Source of the DNA: Loktanella salsilacus
Lineage (GTDB): Bacteria > Pseudomonadota > Alphaproteobacteria > Rhodobacterales > Rhodobacteraceae
NCBI RefSeq assembly: GCF_900114485.1
Contig: NZ_FOTF01000011.1
Span: 1-64,000, forward strand
Length of the DNA stretch: 64,000 bases
Direction of reading: 5' to 3'
A program made the position numbers and the translations under genes. The notes under the pieces are model-generated. The model was given only the letters and a program-made list of their open reading frames with translations. It was not told where the DNA came from and made no database searches. Each line of letters starts with the position of its first letter. The first letter of the stretch is position 1. Shown here one piece after another: positions 8,331 to 19,190 of this stretch.

Positions 8331-9380
8331 ATGTTCTTTACCTCTGACAACGCGGGCCCGGCCCACCCCTCTGTGATGCAGGCGCTGATGGACGCCAATA
8401 CCGGTTATGCCAGCGGCTACGGCAGCGACGATGGCATGACCCGCGTGCGCGCCATGATCCAAGAGATCTTTGAGGCGCCAGAAGCTGCCGTGCATCTGGT
8501 TGCCACCGGCACCGCTGCAAACGCGCTAACCCTCGCCACGTTATCGAACCCGTGGGACACGATCTTTTGCAGCCCCATGGCGCATATCCACGAAGATGAA
8601 TGCAACGCGCCCGAGTTTTATACCGGTGGCACCAAGCTGACCTTGGTGCCCGCGACAGATGCCAAGATGACCCCGGACGCCCTGCGCGCGTCGATCTTGG
8701 GCGAGGAAACTCGCGGCGTGCACGGCCCCCAGCGCGGACCGGTCTCTATCACGCAGGCCACTGAAAAGGGGACGGTTTATTCCGTTGCTGAATTGCAGGC
8801 CCTGACCGCCGTTGCGCATGAATTTGGCCTAAAGACCCACCTTGATGGTGCCCGCTTCACCAATGCGCTGGTGTCGCTTGGCTGTTCACCAGCGGAAATG
8901 ACATGGAAAGCTGGCATCGACGCCGTCAGCTTTGGCGGCACCAAAAACGGCCTGCTGGGTGTCGAGGCTTGCATCTTTTTCGACCCCGCCGCGTCGTGGG
9001 AATTCGAGCTGCGGCGCAAGCGCGGCGCGCATCTGTTTTCCAAGCACCGCTACCTGTCCGCCCAGATGGAAGCTTATCTGACGGACGATCTGTGGCTCAC
9101 GCTTGCGGCTAAGGCCAACGCCGCCTGCGCCCGCTTGATCACGGGCCTGAAGACCGCGAAAGACGTTGAAATCCAGTATCAGTCGCAATCGAACCTTGTG
9201 TTCTTTGACGCCCCCCGCGGGCTGCATCAGCGCATGCTGGCCGCAGGCGCGCATTACTACGTCACCTCTGGCGATCCGGACAGCGGCCCGGCGGACGAGG
9301 TCCTGACCGGGCGGCTAGTGTGTGACTGGTCATGCGATCACGCGGCGATTGACCAGTTCATCACGCTTCTGACGCAATAA
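8331..9380 (+). CDS. ltaE: Low-specificity L-threonine aldolase, 349 aa
   Basis: This PLP enzyme of fold type I cleaves L-threonine/allo-threonine to glycine and acetaldehyde. The visible features are GTAAN (60-64) for the phosphate loop, HLDGAR (about 171-176) with the Asp that binds the pyridine nitrogen, and SFGGTKNG with Lys205 as the Schiff-base lysine. Length is typical. It starts directly at the ycgN stop and its 3' end overlaps the convergent alpha/beta hydrolase gene by 20 bases, so the two mRNAs are complementary at their ends. Confidence 0.93.
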   Translation: MFFTSDNAGPAHPSVMQALMDANTGYASGYGSDDGMTRVRAMIQEIFEAPEAAVHLVATGTAANALTLATLSNPWDTIFCSPMAHIHEDECNAPEFYTGGTKLTLVPATDAKMTPDALRASILGEETRGVHGPQRGPVSITQATEKGTVYSVAELQALTAVAHEFGLKTHLDGARFTNALVSLGCSPAEMTWKAGIDAVSFGGTKNGLLGVEACIFFDPAASWEFELRRKRGAHLFSKHRYLSAQMEAYLTDDLWLTLAAKANAACARLITGLKTAKDVEIQYQSQSNLVFFDAPRGLHQRMLAAGAHYYVTSGDPDSGPADEVLTGRLVCDWSCDHAAIDQFITLLTQ

Positions 9381-10134
9381 TCTGCGCGACCTGCGCCACA
9401 TGGGACATCGGCACCATGTGGCCCGCGCCCGGCACGACGTGATCCCGCGCTTGTGGCACGGCCGCGCAAATCCCGGCATGAATGGCCGGGATGATCGGCG
9501 CTGAAAATTCGCCGCGGATCAAGGTGATTGGCATCCGCAGCTGCGACAGCCGTCCAGCGGCATTGTGGATATCATTCTGTATCGACGGCGTTCCCGCCAT
9601 GATCAGGGGCATCCGCCGCGCAAACCCGGCCCGCGTGTGGTCCGGCATCGCATCCCACGCACCACCGCCCCAGTCGCCGTGAAACAGCCGTGCGGCCTCT
9701 TCCAGATCACCAGCATTGTAGGCCGCATAGATCGGCGTGAACCGCGCAACATGGTCCGCCTGCGCCGCCGCATCCGTTGCCAAGGCGAAATAGACAGGCT
9801 CGATCAAGGTCAGCCGCGCGACAGCCTCTGGGTGATCCAGCGCCATGCGCAGTGCGACCGTCGCCCCGAACGAATGGCCGATGACATGCATTGGCCCCTC
9901 GCACAGGTCCAGCGCGGCGGCGGCGTTCGCACTTTGGTAATCCCCCTGCCCGTCCCAATCAGGAGACTTGCCATGGCCCAGCAAGTCCATCAGCACAGAC
10001 CCGCCCGGCAGCGTATGCGCCAGTGGCAACAGCGCCTCTGACCGGGCCAAGGTGCAGTGCAGCAGCAGATTTGCAGGCGGCGCGCCAAGGCGCAGCACTT
10101 TCACTTCGCGGCCGCCCCGCGTTTCAATGCTCAT
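9361..10134 (-). CDS. Alpha/beta hydrolase, 257 aa
   Basis: This is an alpha/beta-hydrolase fold protein of unknown substrate. The nucleophile elbow is GHSFG with Ser88, an oxyanion-hole region lies near LLLHCTL (about 24-30) and the catalytic His is likely in GAGHMVP (near 240). No signal peptide is evident, so it is probably cytosolic. It is translated just after the DsbA-like isomerase gene (one-base TGATG-type overlap at 10134), suggesting an operon for degrading some small ester or aromatic compound. That pairing is inference. Confidence 0.85.
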   Translation of the reverse strand: MSIETRGGREVKVLRLGAPPANLLLHCTLARSEALLPLAHTLPGGSVLMDLLGHGKSPDWDGQGDYQSANAAAALDLCEGPMHVIGHSFGATVALRMALDHPEAVARLTLIEPVYFALATDAAAQADHVARFTPIYAAYNAGDLEEAARLFHGDWGGGAWDAMPDHTRAGFARRMPLIMAGTPSIQNDIHNAAGRLSQLRMPITLIRGEFSAPIIPAIHAGICAAVPQARDHVVPGAGHMVPMSHVAQVAQIIASEA

Positions 10135-10733
10135 CAGATGCGCCCGGAAAGATGAGCGTCCAGATCGGCTAGACGATCCTCGCCCCAGAACCGCTCGTCG
10201 CCATCGGTGATGAAGAACGGCGCGCCGAACACGCCAAGGCGCACGGCGTCTTCGGTGTTGCGGTGATAGGCCTCTGCCCCCGCCAGCAGCCCTTTGTCGG
10301 CCAGCGCAGCGTCAAAGCCGGCGGCGGTCAGGCAGTCGCGGATCACGTCGTCATCTGCGATATTGCGATCCTCAAGCCAGCATGCGCGGGTGATCCCGGC
10401 GACCAATGCGCCCAGATCGCCGCCACCTGCGGCCTGCGCTGCGATAATCGCGTAAGAGCTGGGCGCGGGGTTGGTTGGGAAAAACGCAGGCTTTTCGGTC
10501 ATCTTTAATCCGGTCATCCCCGCGCGGCGGCGCATGTCTTGCAAACGATAGGCCTGCCGATTGGGGTGGCGTTCCGCAGGAGGCTGACCGCCGGTGCGGG
10601 AAAAGACGTTCATCAAATCGATCGGACGATAGGTGATCGTCGCCCCATGCGCCTTTGCGATGTCCGCCGGACGGACCCCGCAAAGGTAAGTATAGGGGCT
10701 AATCGTTGCGAAGTAGTAATCGATATGGGCCAT
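10134..10733 (-). CDS. 2-hydroxychromene-2-carboxylate isomerase family (DsbA-like thioredoxin fold), 199 aa
   Basis: This is a kappa-class GST / HCCA isomerase-like protein. It starts DYYFATISPYTYL, the family N-terminus where the serine of the S-P-Y/W motif replaces DsbA cysteines, and has the cis-proline region GVFGAPFF near 174, then FWGEDRL. Relatives are glutathione-dependent isomerases of aromatic degradation, but many genomic copies have unknown substrates. It is the first gene of a two-gene minus-strand unit with the alpha/beta hydrolase and is divergent from prs across about 100 bases. Confidence 0.9.
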   Translation of the reverse strand: MAHIDYYFATISPYTYLCGVRPADIAKAHGATITYRPIDLMNVFSRTGGQPPAERHPNRQAYRLQDMRRRAGMTGLKMTEKPAFFPTNPAPSSYAIIAAQAAGGGDLGALVAGITRACWLEDRNIADDDVIRDCLTAAGFDAALADKGLLAGAEAYHRNTEDAVRLGVFGAPFFITDGDERFWGEDRLADLDAHLSGRI

Positions 10734-10832
10734 TTTCGTCAGCCTTTCCTGCGAGAGTGTTTTCGGGACCGTAGTGGTGTGCTAGGCGGTGTCAACGCGG
10801 GCGATTCCGCGATGTGGCGATAAGGACCCCCC

Positions 10833-11849
10833 ATGGCGAACCTGCACGAACCCAAGCTGATTTCCGGCAACGCGAACCGCCCCTTGGCAGAGGCCGTCGC
10901 GGCCCGCATGTCGATGCACCGTGGCATGGACGTCAACTTGGTCGATGCGCGGGTTGAACGGTTCAATGACGGAGAGATCTTCGTTGAAGTGTTCGAAAAC
11001 GTACGCGGCGAGGATATGTATATCATCCAGCCGACGTCGAACCCGACCAACGACAACTTGATGGAATTGCTGATCATCGCGGACGCGCTGCGCCGATCTT
11101 CAGCCGCGCGGATCACGGCCGTCATGCCCTATTTCGGCTATGCCCGCCAAGACCGTCGCAGCAAGGCCCGCACGCCAATCACCGCCAAGCTGGTCGCCAA
11201 CATTCTGGTCGAGGCCGGGGTGGAGCGCATTCTGACGCTCGATCTGCACGCGACGCAGATCCAAGGCTTTTTCGATATCCCCGTGGATAACCTGTACGCC
11301 AGCCCTGTCTGGGCGCTGGACGTCATGCACAATTTCAAAGATCAGATGGACGACATCATGGTCGTGTCCCCCGATGTCGGCGGCGTGGCCCGTGCCCGCG
11401 ATCTGGCGCAGCGGATCGGTGCCCCCCTGTCCATCGTCGACAAACGGCGCGGCAAACCAGGCGAAGTGGCCGAGATGACGGTTATCGGTGACGTCAAAGA
11501 CCGCGTTTGCCTGATCGTCGACGACCTTGTCGATACGGCTGGCACCCTGTGCAAAGCGGCTGAAGTGCTGATGGAAAACGGCGCGCGCGAAGTGCATTCC
11601 TACATCACCCACGGCGTCCTGTCCGGCCCCGCGATTGAACGCGTCAGCAAGTCTGTGATGAAGAACCTCGTGATCACAGACACGATCATGCCAAAGCCGG
11701 AAACCATCGCCTGCCCCAATATCCGCATCGTGAAAACGGCACCGATCTTTGCACAGGCGATCTTGAACACATGGAACGGCACATCCGTGTCGTCCCTGTT
11801 CAACCACAAGACACTGCAGCCGATCTATGAGGGCGTCTACGGCCGTTAA
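10833..11849 (+). CDS. prs: Ribose-phosphate pyrophosphokinase, 338 aa
   Basis: This enzyme makes PRPP from ribose-5-phosphate and ATP for purine, pyrimidine, NAD, His and Trp synthesis. Signatures are the ATP-binding [11 protein letters not shown] loop (near residue 105), [15 protein letters not shown] (near 137) and the PRPP loop [14 protein letters not shown] (near 229). AAGGA lies 6 bases ahead of the ATG. It stands alone, with its stop overlapping the convergent lectin-domain gene by 4 bases. Confidence 0.97.
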   Translation: MANLHEPKLISGNANRPLAEAVAARMSMHRGMDVNLVDARVERFNDGEIFVEVFENVRGEDMYIIQPTSNPTNDNLMELLIIADALRRSSAARITAVMPYFGYARQDRRSKARTPITAKLVANILVEAGVERILTLDLHATQIQGFFDIPVDNLYASPVWALDVMHNFKDQMDDIMVVSPDVGGVARARDLAQRIGAPLSIVDKRRGKPGEVAEMTVIGDVKDRVCLIVDDLVDTAGTLCKAAEVLMENGAREVHSYITHGVLSGPAIERVSKSVMKNLVITDTIMPKPETIACPNIRIVKTAPIFAQAILNTWNGTSVSSLFNHKTLQPIYEGVYGR

Positions 11850-12193
11850 AGGTCCCAGACCTCGTCGCTGGGGATCGGCCCAACGCTCATCCAAGACACT
11901 CTGACACGCGCCACGCGCGTGTCACCCCACGTCCGGAACACGATATCAAAGCCTTCGCGGGTGATGTTTTCAGATGAAACATCGGCCCGCGCGTTGGCAT
12001 TGTTCGAAATATCCCACATTGCCAGCGACACCTGCACCACCGGCGCAGCATCATAGCGGTCCGAGAACAGCACCGCATGCCGGGTCAGGCGCGGCCCCTC
12101 TCCCGTCCACATTTCACCGTCGTCTTCAAAGTCAGAAAACAGGACAAGATTGCCCTGATCAATGCCGACCGTATGGCTTGCGAATTTACGCAT
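11846..12193 (-). CDS. H-type lectin domain protein, 115 aa
   Basis: This small protein consists almost entirely of an H-type lectin domain (PF09458), the fold of snail agglutinin and discoidin C-termini. Family features are [17 protein letters not shown] near the N-terminus, [21 protein letters not shown] in the middle, and the [17 protein letters not shown] block, with the aromatic and Arg residues that shape the sugar pocket in eukaryotic members. No signal peptide is visible, so if it binds glycans it needs another export route or works inside the cell. It lies downstream of the atp operon but beyond a terminator, and converges on prs. Confidence 0.85.
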   Translation of the reverse strand: MRKFASHTVGIDQGNLVLFSDFEDDGEMWTGEGPRLTRHAVLFSDRYDAAPVVQVSLAMWDISNNANARADVSSENITREGFDIVFRTWGDTRVARVRVSWMSVGPIPSDEVWDL

Positions 12194-12266
12194 CGTTAAG
12201 TTTATCCAGAAAAAGATTGTTGATTAATTCTGCCTCAGTCTTCCAAAAGAAGCCCTTAAGACAGCA

Positions 12267-12297
12267 AAAAGGCCCCGGAATGCGGGGCCTTTTAAAA
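12267..12297 (-). terminator. Rho-independent terminator of the atp operon
   Basis: An 11-bp stem (AAAAGGCCCCG 12267-12277 / CGGGGCCTTTT 12283-12293) with loop GAATG ends in a T-run on either strand, so it can act both ways. It lies 22 bases past the atpC stop and separates the operon from the lectin gene. Confidence 0.9.
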
Positions 12298-12318
12298 TTT
12301 GTTACCAAAATACAGCGT

Positions 12319-12759
12319 TTAGCCGAAGTTTGACTGCTTTGGATCAAGTCCAATATGGGTGCCAATGGCCACCATATCTGCAATCAGCTTTGCCGCGTCG
12401 TCGACCGGGCCGGGCTCATTCTTGAACACGTCCTTGGCTTTCGACATCTCAGCGTGAGCGTCAGCCATCAGTCCGTTAAATACCTCTTGCGTCATCTCGC
12501 CGCGTGGCAGTGCGCTTTCGGCCAGAACCGACACTGACGTTGCCGTGATTTCAGCGAAACCGCCAAGCACCACGAATTCGTCAGTACCGCCACTGCGCAC
12601 GATGCGCAGAACGCCCGGACGCAGGGTGGTGATGGTGGGCGCGTGGCCCGCCATCGCCGTCAGGTCGCCATCGGCACCGGGGATTTGCACCTCGGAGGCC
12701 TCGACCGAGGCCAACCGGCGCTCGGGCGAGACGAGATCGAATTGCAGAGTTTCTGCCAT
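12319..12759 (-). CDS. atpC: F1Fo ATP synthase subunit epsilon, 146 aa
   Basis: This is the central-stalk subunit that links gamma to the c-ring and can inhibit hydrolysis. The N-terminal beta-sandwich shows [10 protein letters not shown] and the [16 protein letters not shown] signature (about residues 26-41), and GGFAEI follows near 68. The C-terminal helical part is shorter and more acidic than in E. coli, as usual in alphaproteobacteria. It is the last gene of atpHAGDC, 9 bases after atpD, with AAGGAG upstream of the ATG. Confidence 0.96.
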   Translation of the reverse strand: MAETLQFDLVSPERRLASVEASEVQIPGADGDLTAMAGHAPTITTLRPGVLRIVRSGGTDEFVVLGGFAEITATSVSVLAESALPRGEMTQEVFNGLMADAHAEMSKAKDVFKNEPGPVDDAAKLIADMVAIGTHIGLDPKQSNFG

Positions 12760-12768
12760 GATCGCTCC

Positions 12769-15091
<2,323 letters not shown>

Positions 15092-15118
15092 AACCTAAAC
15101 TCCTCTCTCGGGCAAAGG

Positions 15119-16654
15119 TTACGCGAAATCCTTGGCGAAGGCTTCGATGGCTGCCTTCAGCTTGGCTTCTGCATCGCCTTTGATCTTGGGATCTTCGTTC
15201 GTGATCATGTCCAGAACGTCGCGGCCTTCGCTGCGCATGTGCTTAAGCAGACCAGCCTCGAAACGACCAACTTCTTTTGTGGGGATCTTGTCCAAGAAGC
15301 CCTTCGTGCCCGCATAGATCACGGTGACGATTTCAGCGTTGGTCAGCGGCGAATACTGCGGCTGCTTCATCAGTTCTGTCAGGCGGGCACCACGGTTCAG
15401 CAGACGCTGCGTTGCGGCATCCAGATCGGAACCGAACTGCGCAAAGGCCGCCATTTCGCGGTACTGCGCCAGTTCCAGCTTAACCGGACCTGCGACGGAT
15501 TTCATCGAGTTGGTCTGGGCTGCAGAACCCACACGAGACACCGACAGACCCGTGTTCACAGCAGGACGGATGCCCTGGAAGAACAGTTCGGTTTCCAAGA
15601 AGATCTGACCGTCGGTGATCGAAATCACGTTCGTCGGAATAAACGCGGACACGTCGCCGCCCTGGGTTTCGATGATCGGCAGAGCCGTCAGCGAGCCAGA
15701 ACCGTTGTCTTCGTTCAGCTTGGCCGAACGCTCCAGCAAACGAGAGTGCAGATAGAACACGTCGCCTGGGTATGCTTCACGCCCTGGTGGACGACGCAGC
15801 AACAGCGACATCTGACGATAGGACACAGCCTGCTTGGAAAGGTCATCATAGATGATCAAAGCATGCTTGCCGTTGTCGCGGAAATATTCGGCCATCGCGG
15901 TGGCAGAGTACGGTGCCAGATACTGCATTGGTGCAGGATCGGAAGCCGTTGCAGCGACGATAGTCGTGTATTCAATCGCGCCTGTCTCTTCGAGCTTTTT
16001 CACAAGCTGAGCAACAGTCGAACGCTTCTGACCGATAGCAACATAGATGCAGTACAGCTTCTGGCTGTCATCGGTGGCAGCGTCGTTATACGACTTCTGG
16101 TTCAGAATGGTGTCGAGCGCGACAGCGGTCTTACCAGTCTGACGGTCACCAATGATCAGCTCGCGCTGGCCACGGCCGATTGGGATCATGGCGTCGATGG
16201 ACTTCAGACCCGTTGGCATCGGCTCGTGAACCGACTTACGCGGGATGATGCCCGGCGCTTTGACGTCTGCGACGCGGCGCTCGGATGCGTTGATCGGACC
16301 TTTGCCGTCCAGCGGATTGCCCAGACCGTCAACAACGCGGCCCAGCAGCTCTGGACCAGCAGGCACGTCCACGATGGACTTGGTGCGCTTGACGGTGTCG
16401 CCTTCTTTGATGTCACGGTCGGAACCAAAGATCACGACGCCGACGTTGTCGGTTTCGAGGTTCAGGGCCATGCCGCGGATACCACCGGGGAATTCGACCA
16501 TCTCACCGGCTTGCACGGCATCAAGGCCATAAACGCGGGCGATACCGTCACCGACGGACAGCACACGGCCGACTTCGGCGACTTCGGCATCCTGACCGAA
16601 GTTTTTAATCTGGTCCTTTAGGATCGCAGAGATTTCAGACGCTTGGATCGCCAT
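15119..16654 (-). CDS. atpA: F1Fo ATP synthase subunit alpha, 511 aa
   Basis: This is the non-catalytic nucleotide-binding F1 subunit. The N-terminal barrel begins [16 protein letters not shown]; the Walker A GDRQTGKT lies near residue 169, [12 protein letters not shown] near 265, and the signature [17 protein letters not shown] near 365 contains the arginine finger (SVSR). Length is normal. Its ATG directly follows the atpH stop. Confidence 0.98.
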   Translation of the reverse strand: MAIQASEISAILKDQIKNFGQDAEVAEVGRVLSVGDGIARVYGLDAVQAGEMVEFPGGIRGMALNLETDNVGVVIFGSDRDIKEGDTVKRTKSIVDVPAGPELLGRVVDGLGNPLDGKGPINASERRVADVKAPGIIPRKSVHEPMPTGLKSIDAMIPIGRGQRELIIGDRQTGKTAVALDTILNQKSYNDAATDDSQKLYCIYVAIGQKRSTVAQLVKKLEETGAIEYTTIVAATASDPAPMQYLAPYSATAMAEYFRDNGKHALIIYDDLSKQAVSYRQMSLLLRRPPGREAYPGDVFYLHSRLLERSAKLNEDNGSGSLTALPIIETQGGDVSAFIPTNVISITDGQIFLETELFFQGIRPAVNTGLSVSRVGSAAQTNSMKSVAGPVKLELAQYREMAAFAQFGSDLDAATQRLLNRGARLTELMKQPQYSPLTNAEIVTVIYAGTKGFLDKIPTKEVGRFEAGLLKHMRSEGRDVLDMITNEDPKIKGDAEAKLKAAIEAFAKDFA

Positions 16655-17215
16655 TTATCCGACCTCTTTCATGTTGTTCTGGAGTGCGTTGAGTTTGGAC
16701 GCGATCGACGTGTCGATCATGCGCGAGCCGACCTTGACGATCAGACCACCAAGAATGGAGGCGTCCACAGTTTCCTTAATGCTGACCGACTTGCCGACCT
16801 GTTCAGTCAGAGCCTTAGCAAGGTTGTCGCTTTGAGCTTTGGTCATAGCCTTGGCACTGGTCACCTCTGCGGTGACCTCGCCACGGTCCTCGGCCAAAAG
16901 GTCGCGCAGCGTACCAACGATACTGGCCAGAACGAAAAGGCGACGCTTGTCAGCCAACAGGCCAAGAAGATTCGCCATCGTATCCGACAGTGCCATCTTT
17001 TGCGCGATCGCCTTCACGGCAGAAGCTTGCTGTTCACGATTATAAAGAGGCGATGTGATCAGATCGCGGAAATCCGCGCTCTCGGACAAAGCCGCGTCAA
17101 GCGCGTCGACGTCTTGTTCCATCGCCTTGAGATTGTTGCCGTCTTTAGCGATGTCAAACACCGCCGACGCATAGCGCCCGGCGATACCCTGAGTGATCGA
17201 AGCTGGTTCGGACAC
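16655..17215 (-). CDS. atpH: F1Fo ATP synthase subunit delta, 186 aa
   Basis: This is the peripheral-stalk (OSCP-like) subunit joining F1 to the Fo b subunits. The N-terminal helical bundle contains GIAGRYASAVFDIA, and the C-terminal signature GGLIVKVGSRMIDTSIASKLNAL is typical. The start is taken as GTG at 17215 (read MSEPASITQ) because GGAAGG is 5 bases upstream; the frame runs 12 codons further but that extension is not family-like. It is the first gene of atpHAGDC. The Fo genes are not here, as is usual in this order, where they form a separate operon. Confidence 0.95.
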   Translation of the reverse strand: MSEPASITQGIAGRYASAVFDIAKDGNNLKAMEQDVDALDAALSESADFRDLITSPLYNREQQASAVKAIAQKMALSDTMANLLGLLADKRRLFVLASIVGTLRDLLAEDRGEVTAEVTSAKAMTKAQSDNLAKALTEQVGKSVSIKETVDASILGGLIVKVGSRMIDTSIASKLNALQNNMKEVG

Positions 17216-17341
17216 GTCCACCCTTCCGATATAAGGCCCCCGCGACCCCAAAAGGGTCCGGAGGCGTTCACGTCTCCCCGAAGTAACCGAGGCATTAAAA
17301 TCAGCGTCGATCTAGCAGAGGAGTTTGCATCCCGCAACATG

Positions 17342-17384
17342 TTAAGGCGATGTTTAGCGTCTTATAAGCCCCAGTTTAGACGTC
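17342..17384. promoter_or_regulatory. Direct repeats in the atp operon upstream region
   Basis: GTTTAGCGTC (17352-17361) and GTTTAGACGTC (17374-17384) are repeated 22 bases apart, i.e. two helical turns, with CTTATAAG between them. TTAA-N7-TTTA (17342-17356, one base off a CtrA box) overlaps the first copy. The block lies about 130-170 bases upstream of atpH, between it and the preceding same-strand methyltransferase gene. No convincing -35/-10 pair was recognised. Confidence 0.3.
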
Positions 17385-17438
17385 TGCGCGCGCCAAAGGA
17401 CGATCTGTCGCAGCGCGTCATCACGCCGCGGGGCACCA

Positions 17439-18173
17439 TTATGCGGGTGCGGCCTCTGGGAAGGGGGCAAGCGCCGTTTCACGCCGCCGCACGCGCAGGC
17501 CGGGTCCGCTGGTCGCTGGCGACTGCTTATAAGCCTCGACAATCAGCACGCCGCCGCCCGCTAGCATTGGGATCGCATGGCCTGCACGTTCCAGCAGGCC
17601 TGCCATCCGCCGCCAGACCGGGTGGTGTGATGGCGGCTGATACAGCGTCGCGCGCACGGTGCCGATATCGAAACCATGGCCGCGCAGCTGGCTTTCCAAC
17701 TGGCTCGGCGAATAGGGCCGGCCAAAGCCGAACGGGGTGCGATCCGACCGCGACCACAGCCCGGCGCGGTTTGGCACAATAAAGATCACCCGCCCCCCCG
17801 GCCCCAACACGCGGTGACATTCACTTAGCACCGCGGTTGCGTGATCCGACGTCTCTAGCCCGTGCATCACGACCAGCTTGTCCACGAACCCGGTGGGTAT
17901 GGGCCACAGCGTGTCTTCGCACAGCACGGATACATTCGGCTGCCCCGCCGGCCACGGCATCACGCCTTGCGGGCCGGGCATCAGACCGATGACACGCCGC
18001 GCCTGCCCCAGATAAGGCCGCAGCAAAGGCACGGCAAAACCAAAGCCTGCGACAGTCTGGCCCTTTGCCTCTGGCCACATCCGCACCAGTTCATCACGTA
18101 TGACCTTCTGCGCCGCCCGGCCAAGGGCGCTGCGATAATAGAAGTTACGCAGTTGAAGTACGTCCAGATGCAT
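17439..18173 (-). CDS. SAM-dependent methyltransferase-like protein, 244 aa
   Basis: This is a class I (Rossmann) methyltransferase-like protein, DUF/Methyltransf_11 type. [15 protein letters not shown] (near residue 41) takes the place of the glycine-rich SAM loop (only GFG rather than GxGxG), a [15 protein letters not shown] stretch near 100 and [14 protein letters not shown] near 125 match strand 4-5 motifs. The weak motif I leaves open whether it binds SAM. The substrate is unknown. It is divergent from gloB across 63 bases, an arrangement common in Rhodobacterales, and upstream of atpH on the same strand with a 220-base gap. Confidence 0.82.
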   Translation of the reverse strand: MHLDVLQLRNFYYRSALGRAAQKVIRDELVRMWPEAKGQTVAGFGFAVPLLRPYLGQARRVIGLMPGPQGVMPWPAGQPNVSVLCEDTLWPIPTGFVDKLVVMHGLETSDHATAVLSECHRVLGPGGRVIFIVPNRAGLWSRSDRTPFGFGRPYSPSQLESQLRGHGFDIGTVRATLYQPPSHHPVWRRMAGLLERAGHAIPMLAGGGVLIVEAYKQSPATSGPGLRVRRRETALAPFPEAAPA

Positions 18174-18236
18174 TACAAAGTGCGAGGTCCCAAGGCGGTC
18201 TTAAGCACCACCCTACCAAAGAAAAGCGAATTTGCC

Positions 18237-18998
18237 ATGCCCGTTGAACTGATCACCGTCCCTTGCCTGAATGATAACTACGCATTCCTGATTCACGACG
18301 CTGCGACAGGGCAAACCGCGCTGATCGACGCGCCAGAGGCCGCGCCGATTCAAGCTGCCCTTGATGCACGCGGCTGGACCCTGACTGACATCCTGCTCAC
18401 CCACCACCACGACGATCATGTGCAGGCCCTGCCCGCCCTGCGCGGCAATGCCCGCGTCATCGGCGCGAAAGCCGACGTGCATCGCTTGCCAGACCTCGAC
18501 CTTGCTGTTGCGGGCGGCGACACGTTCACCGTCTGCTGCGTGCAGGCCGACGTGATCGAGGTTTATGGCCACACCGTCGGCCATATCGCCTTTCACCTAC
18601 CATCTGAAAACCTGCTGTTCACCGCCGACAGCCTGATGGCGATGGGCTGCGGCCGCCTGTTTGAAGGCACGCCAGCGCAGATGTGGGACAGCCTGCAACG
18701 CCTGCGCGCACTACCCGCCGACACGGTCGTTTGCTCTGGTCACGAATACACGACGACGAACGCAGCGTTTGCTTTGTCTCTTGAACCGGACCATTCTGCT
18801 ATTATCTCTCGTGCAGCGGCGACACGGACTGCGCGGGAAAACGGCCTCGCGACTGTTCCATCGCCATTGTCGCTGGAGTGTGAAACAAACCCGTTTCTAC
18901 GCGCCGACGACCCGGTTTTGGCAAAGGCCCTTGATATGGCTGGCGCACAACCTGCCGATATTTTCACCGAAATCCGCGCCCGCAGGGATCGGTTTTGA
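18237..18998 (+). CDS. gloB: Hydroxyacylglutathione hydrolase (glyoxalase II), 253 aa
   Basis: This binuclear metallo-beta-lactamase-fold enzyme hydrolyses S-lactoylglutathione to lactate and glutathione in methylglyoxal detoxification. The metal motif is THHHDDH (His56, His58, Asp60, His61), with further ligands in YGHTVGHI (near 113) and FTADSL (near 130), then CSGHEYT (near 169). The ATG at 18237 (MPVELITVP) gives the family length; the frame is open 125 codons further upstream but overlaps the divergent gene. Glutathione synthetase (gshB) and a glutathione-degrading ChaC-like protein also lie in the window. Confidence 0.96.
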   Translation: MPVELITVPCLNDNYAFLIHDAATGQTALIDAPEAAPIQAALDARGWTLTDILLTHHHDDHVQALPALRGNARVIGAKADVHRLPDLDLAVAGGDTFTVCCVQADVIEVYGHTVGHIAFHLPSENLLFTADSLMAMGCGRLFEGTPAQMWDSLQRLRALPADTVVCSGHEYTTTNAAFALSLEPDHSAIISRAAATRTARENGLATVPSPLSLECETNPFLRADDPVLAKALDMAGAQPADIFTEIRARRDRF

Positions 18999-19094
18999 CG
19001 CCACTTGGGCAGATTTGCGTAAATTTGCCCCCTCGACCGCCCTGTTCACACCACGTCAGTCTTTTTGTGAACACATCGGACAAGAAAAAACTTG

Positions 19095-19165
19095 AAGGTT
19101 GGGCCGAAAACCCAAACCTTGAACACTAAGGCCACGGTCCATAGCGGGTGCCAGCCCGCCGGACC
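19095..19165 (+). promoter_or_regulatory. Two hairpins in the clpA leader
   Basis: AAGGTTGGG (19095-19103) pairs with CCCAAACCTT (19111-19120) with one bulge; a nested hairpin follows, GGTCC 19136-19140 / GGACC 19161-19165 enclosing GCGGG / CCCGC (19144-19148 / 19155-19159). Neither has a T-run, so they are not terminators. They end 12 bases before the clpA ribosome site (AAGGAG, 19177-19182). Confidence 0.4.
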
Positions 19166-19190
19166 TTCCGAACAGCAAGGAGCACCCGAA

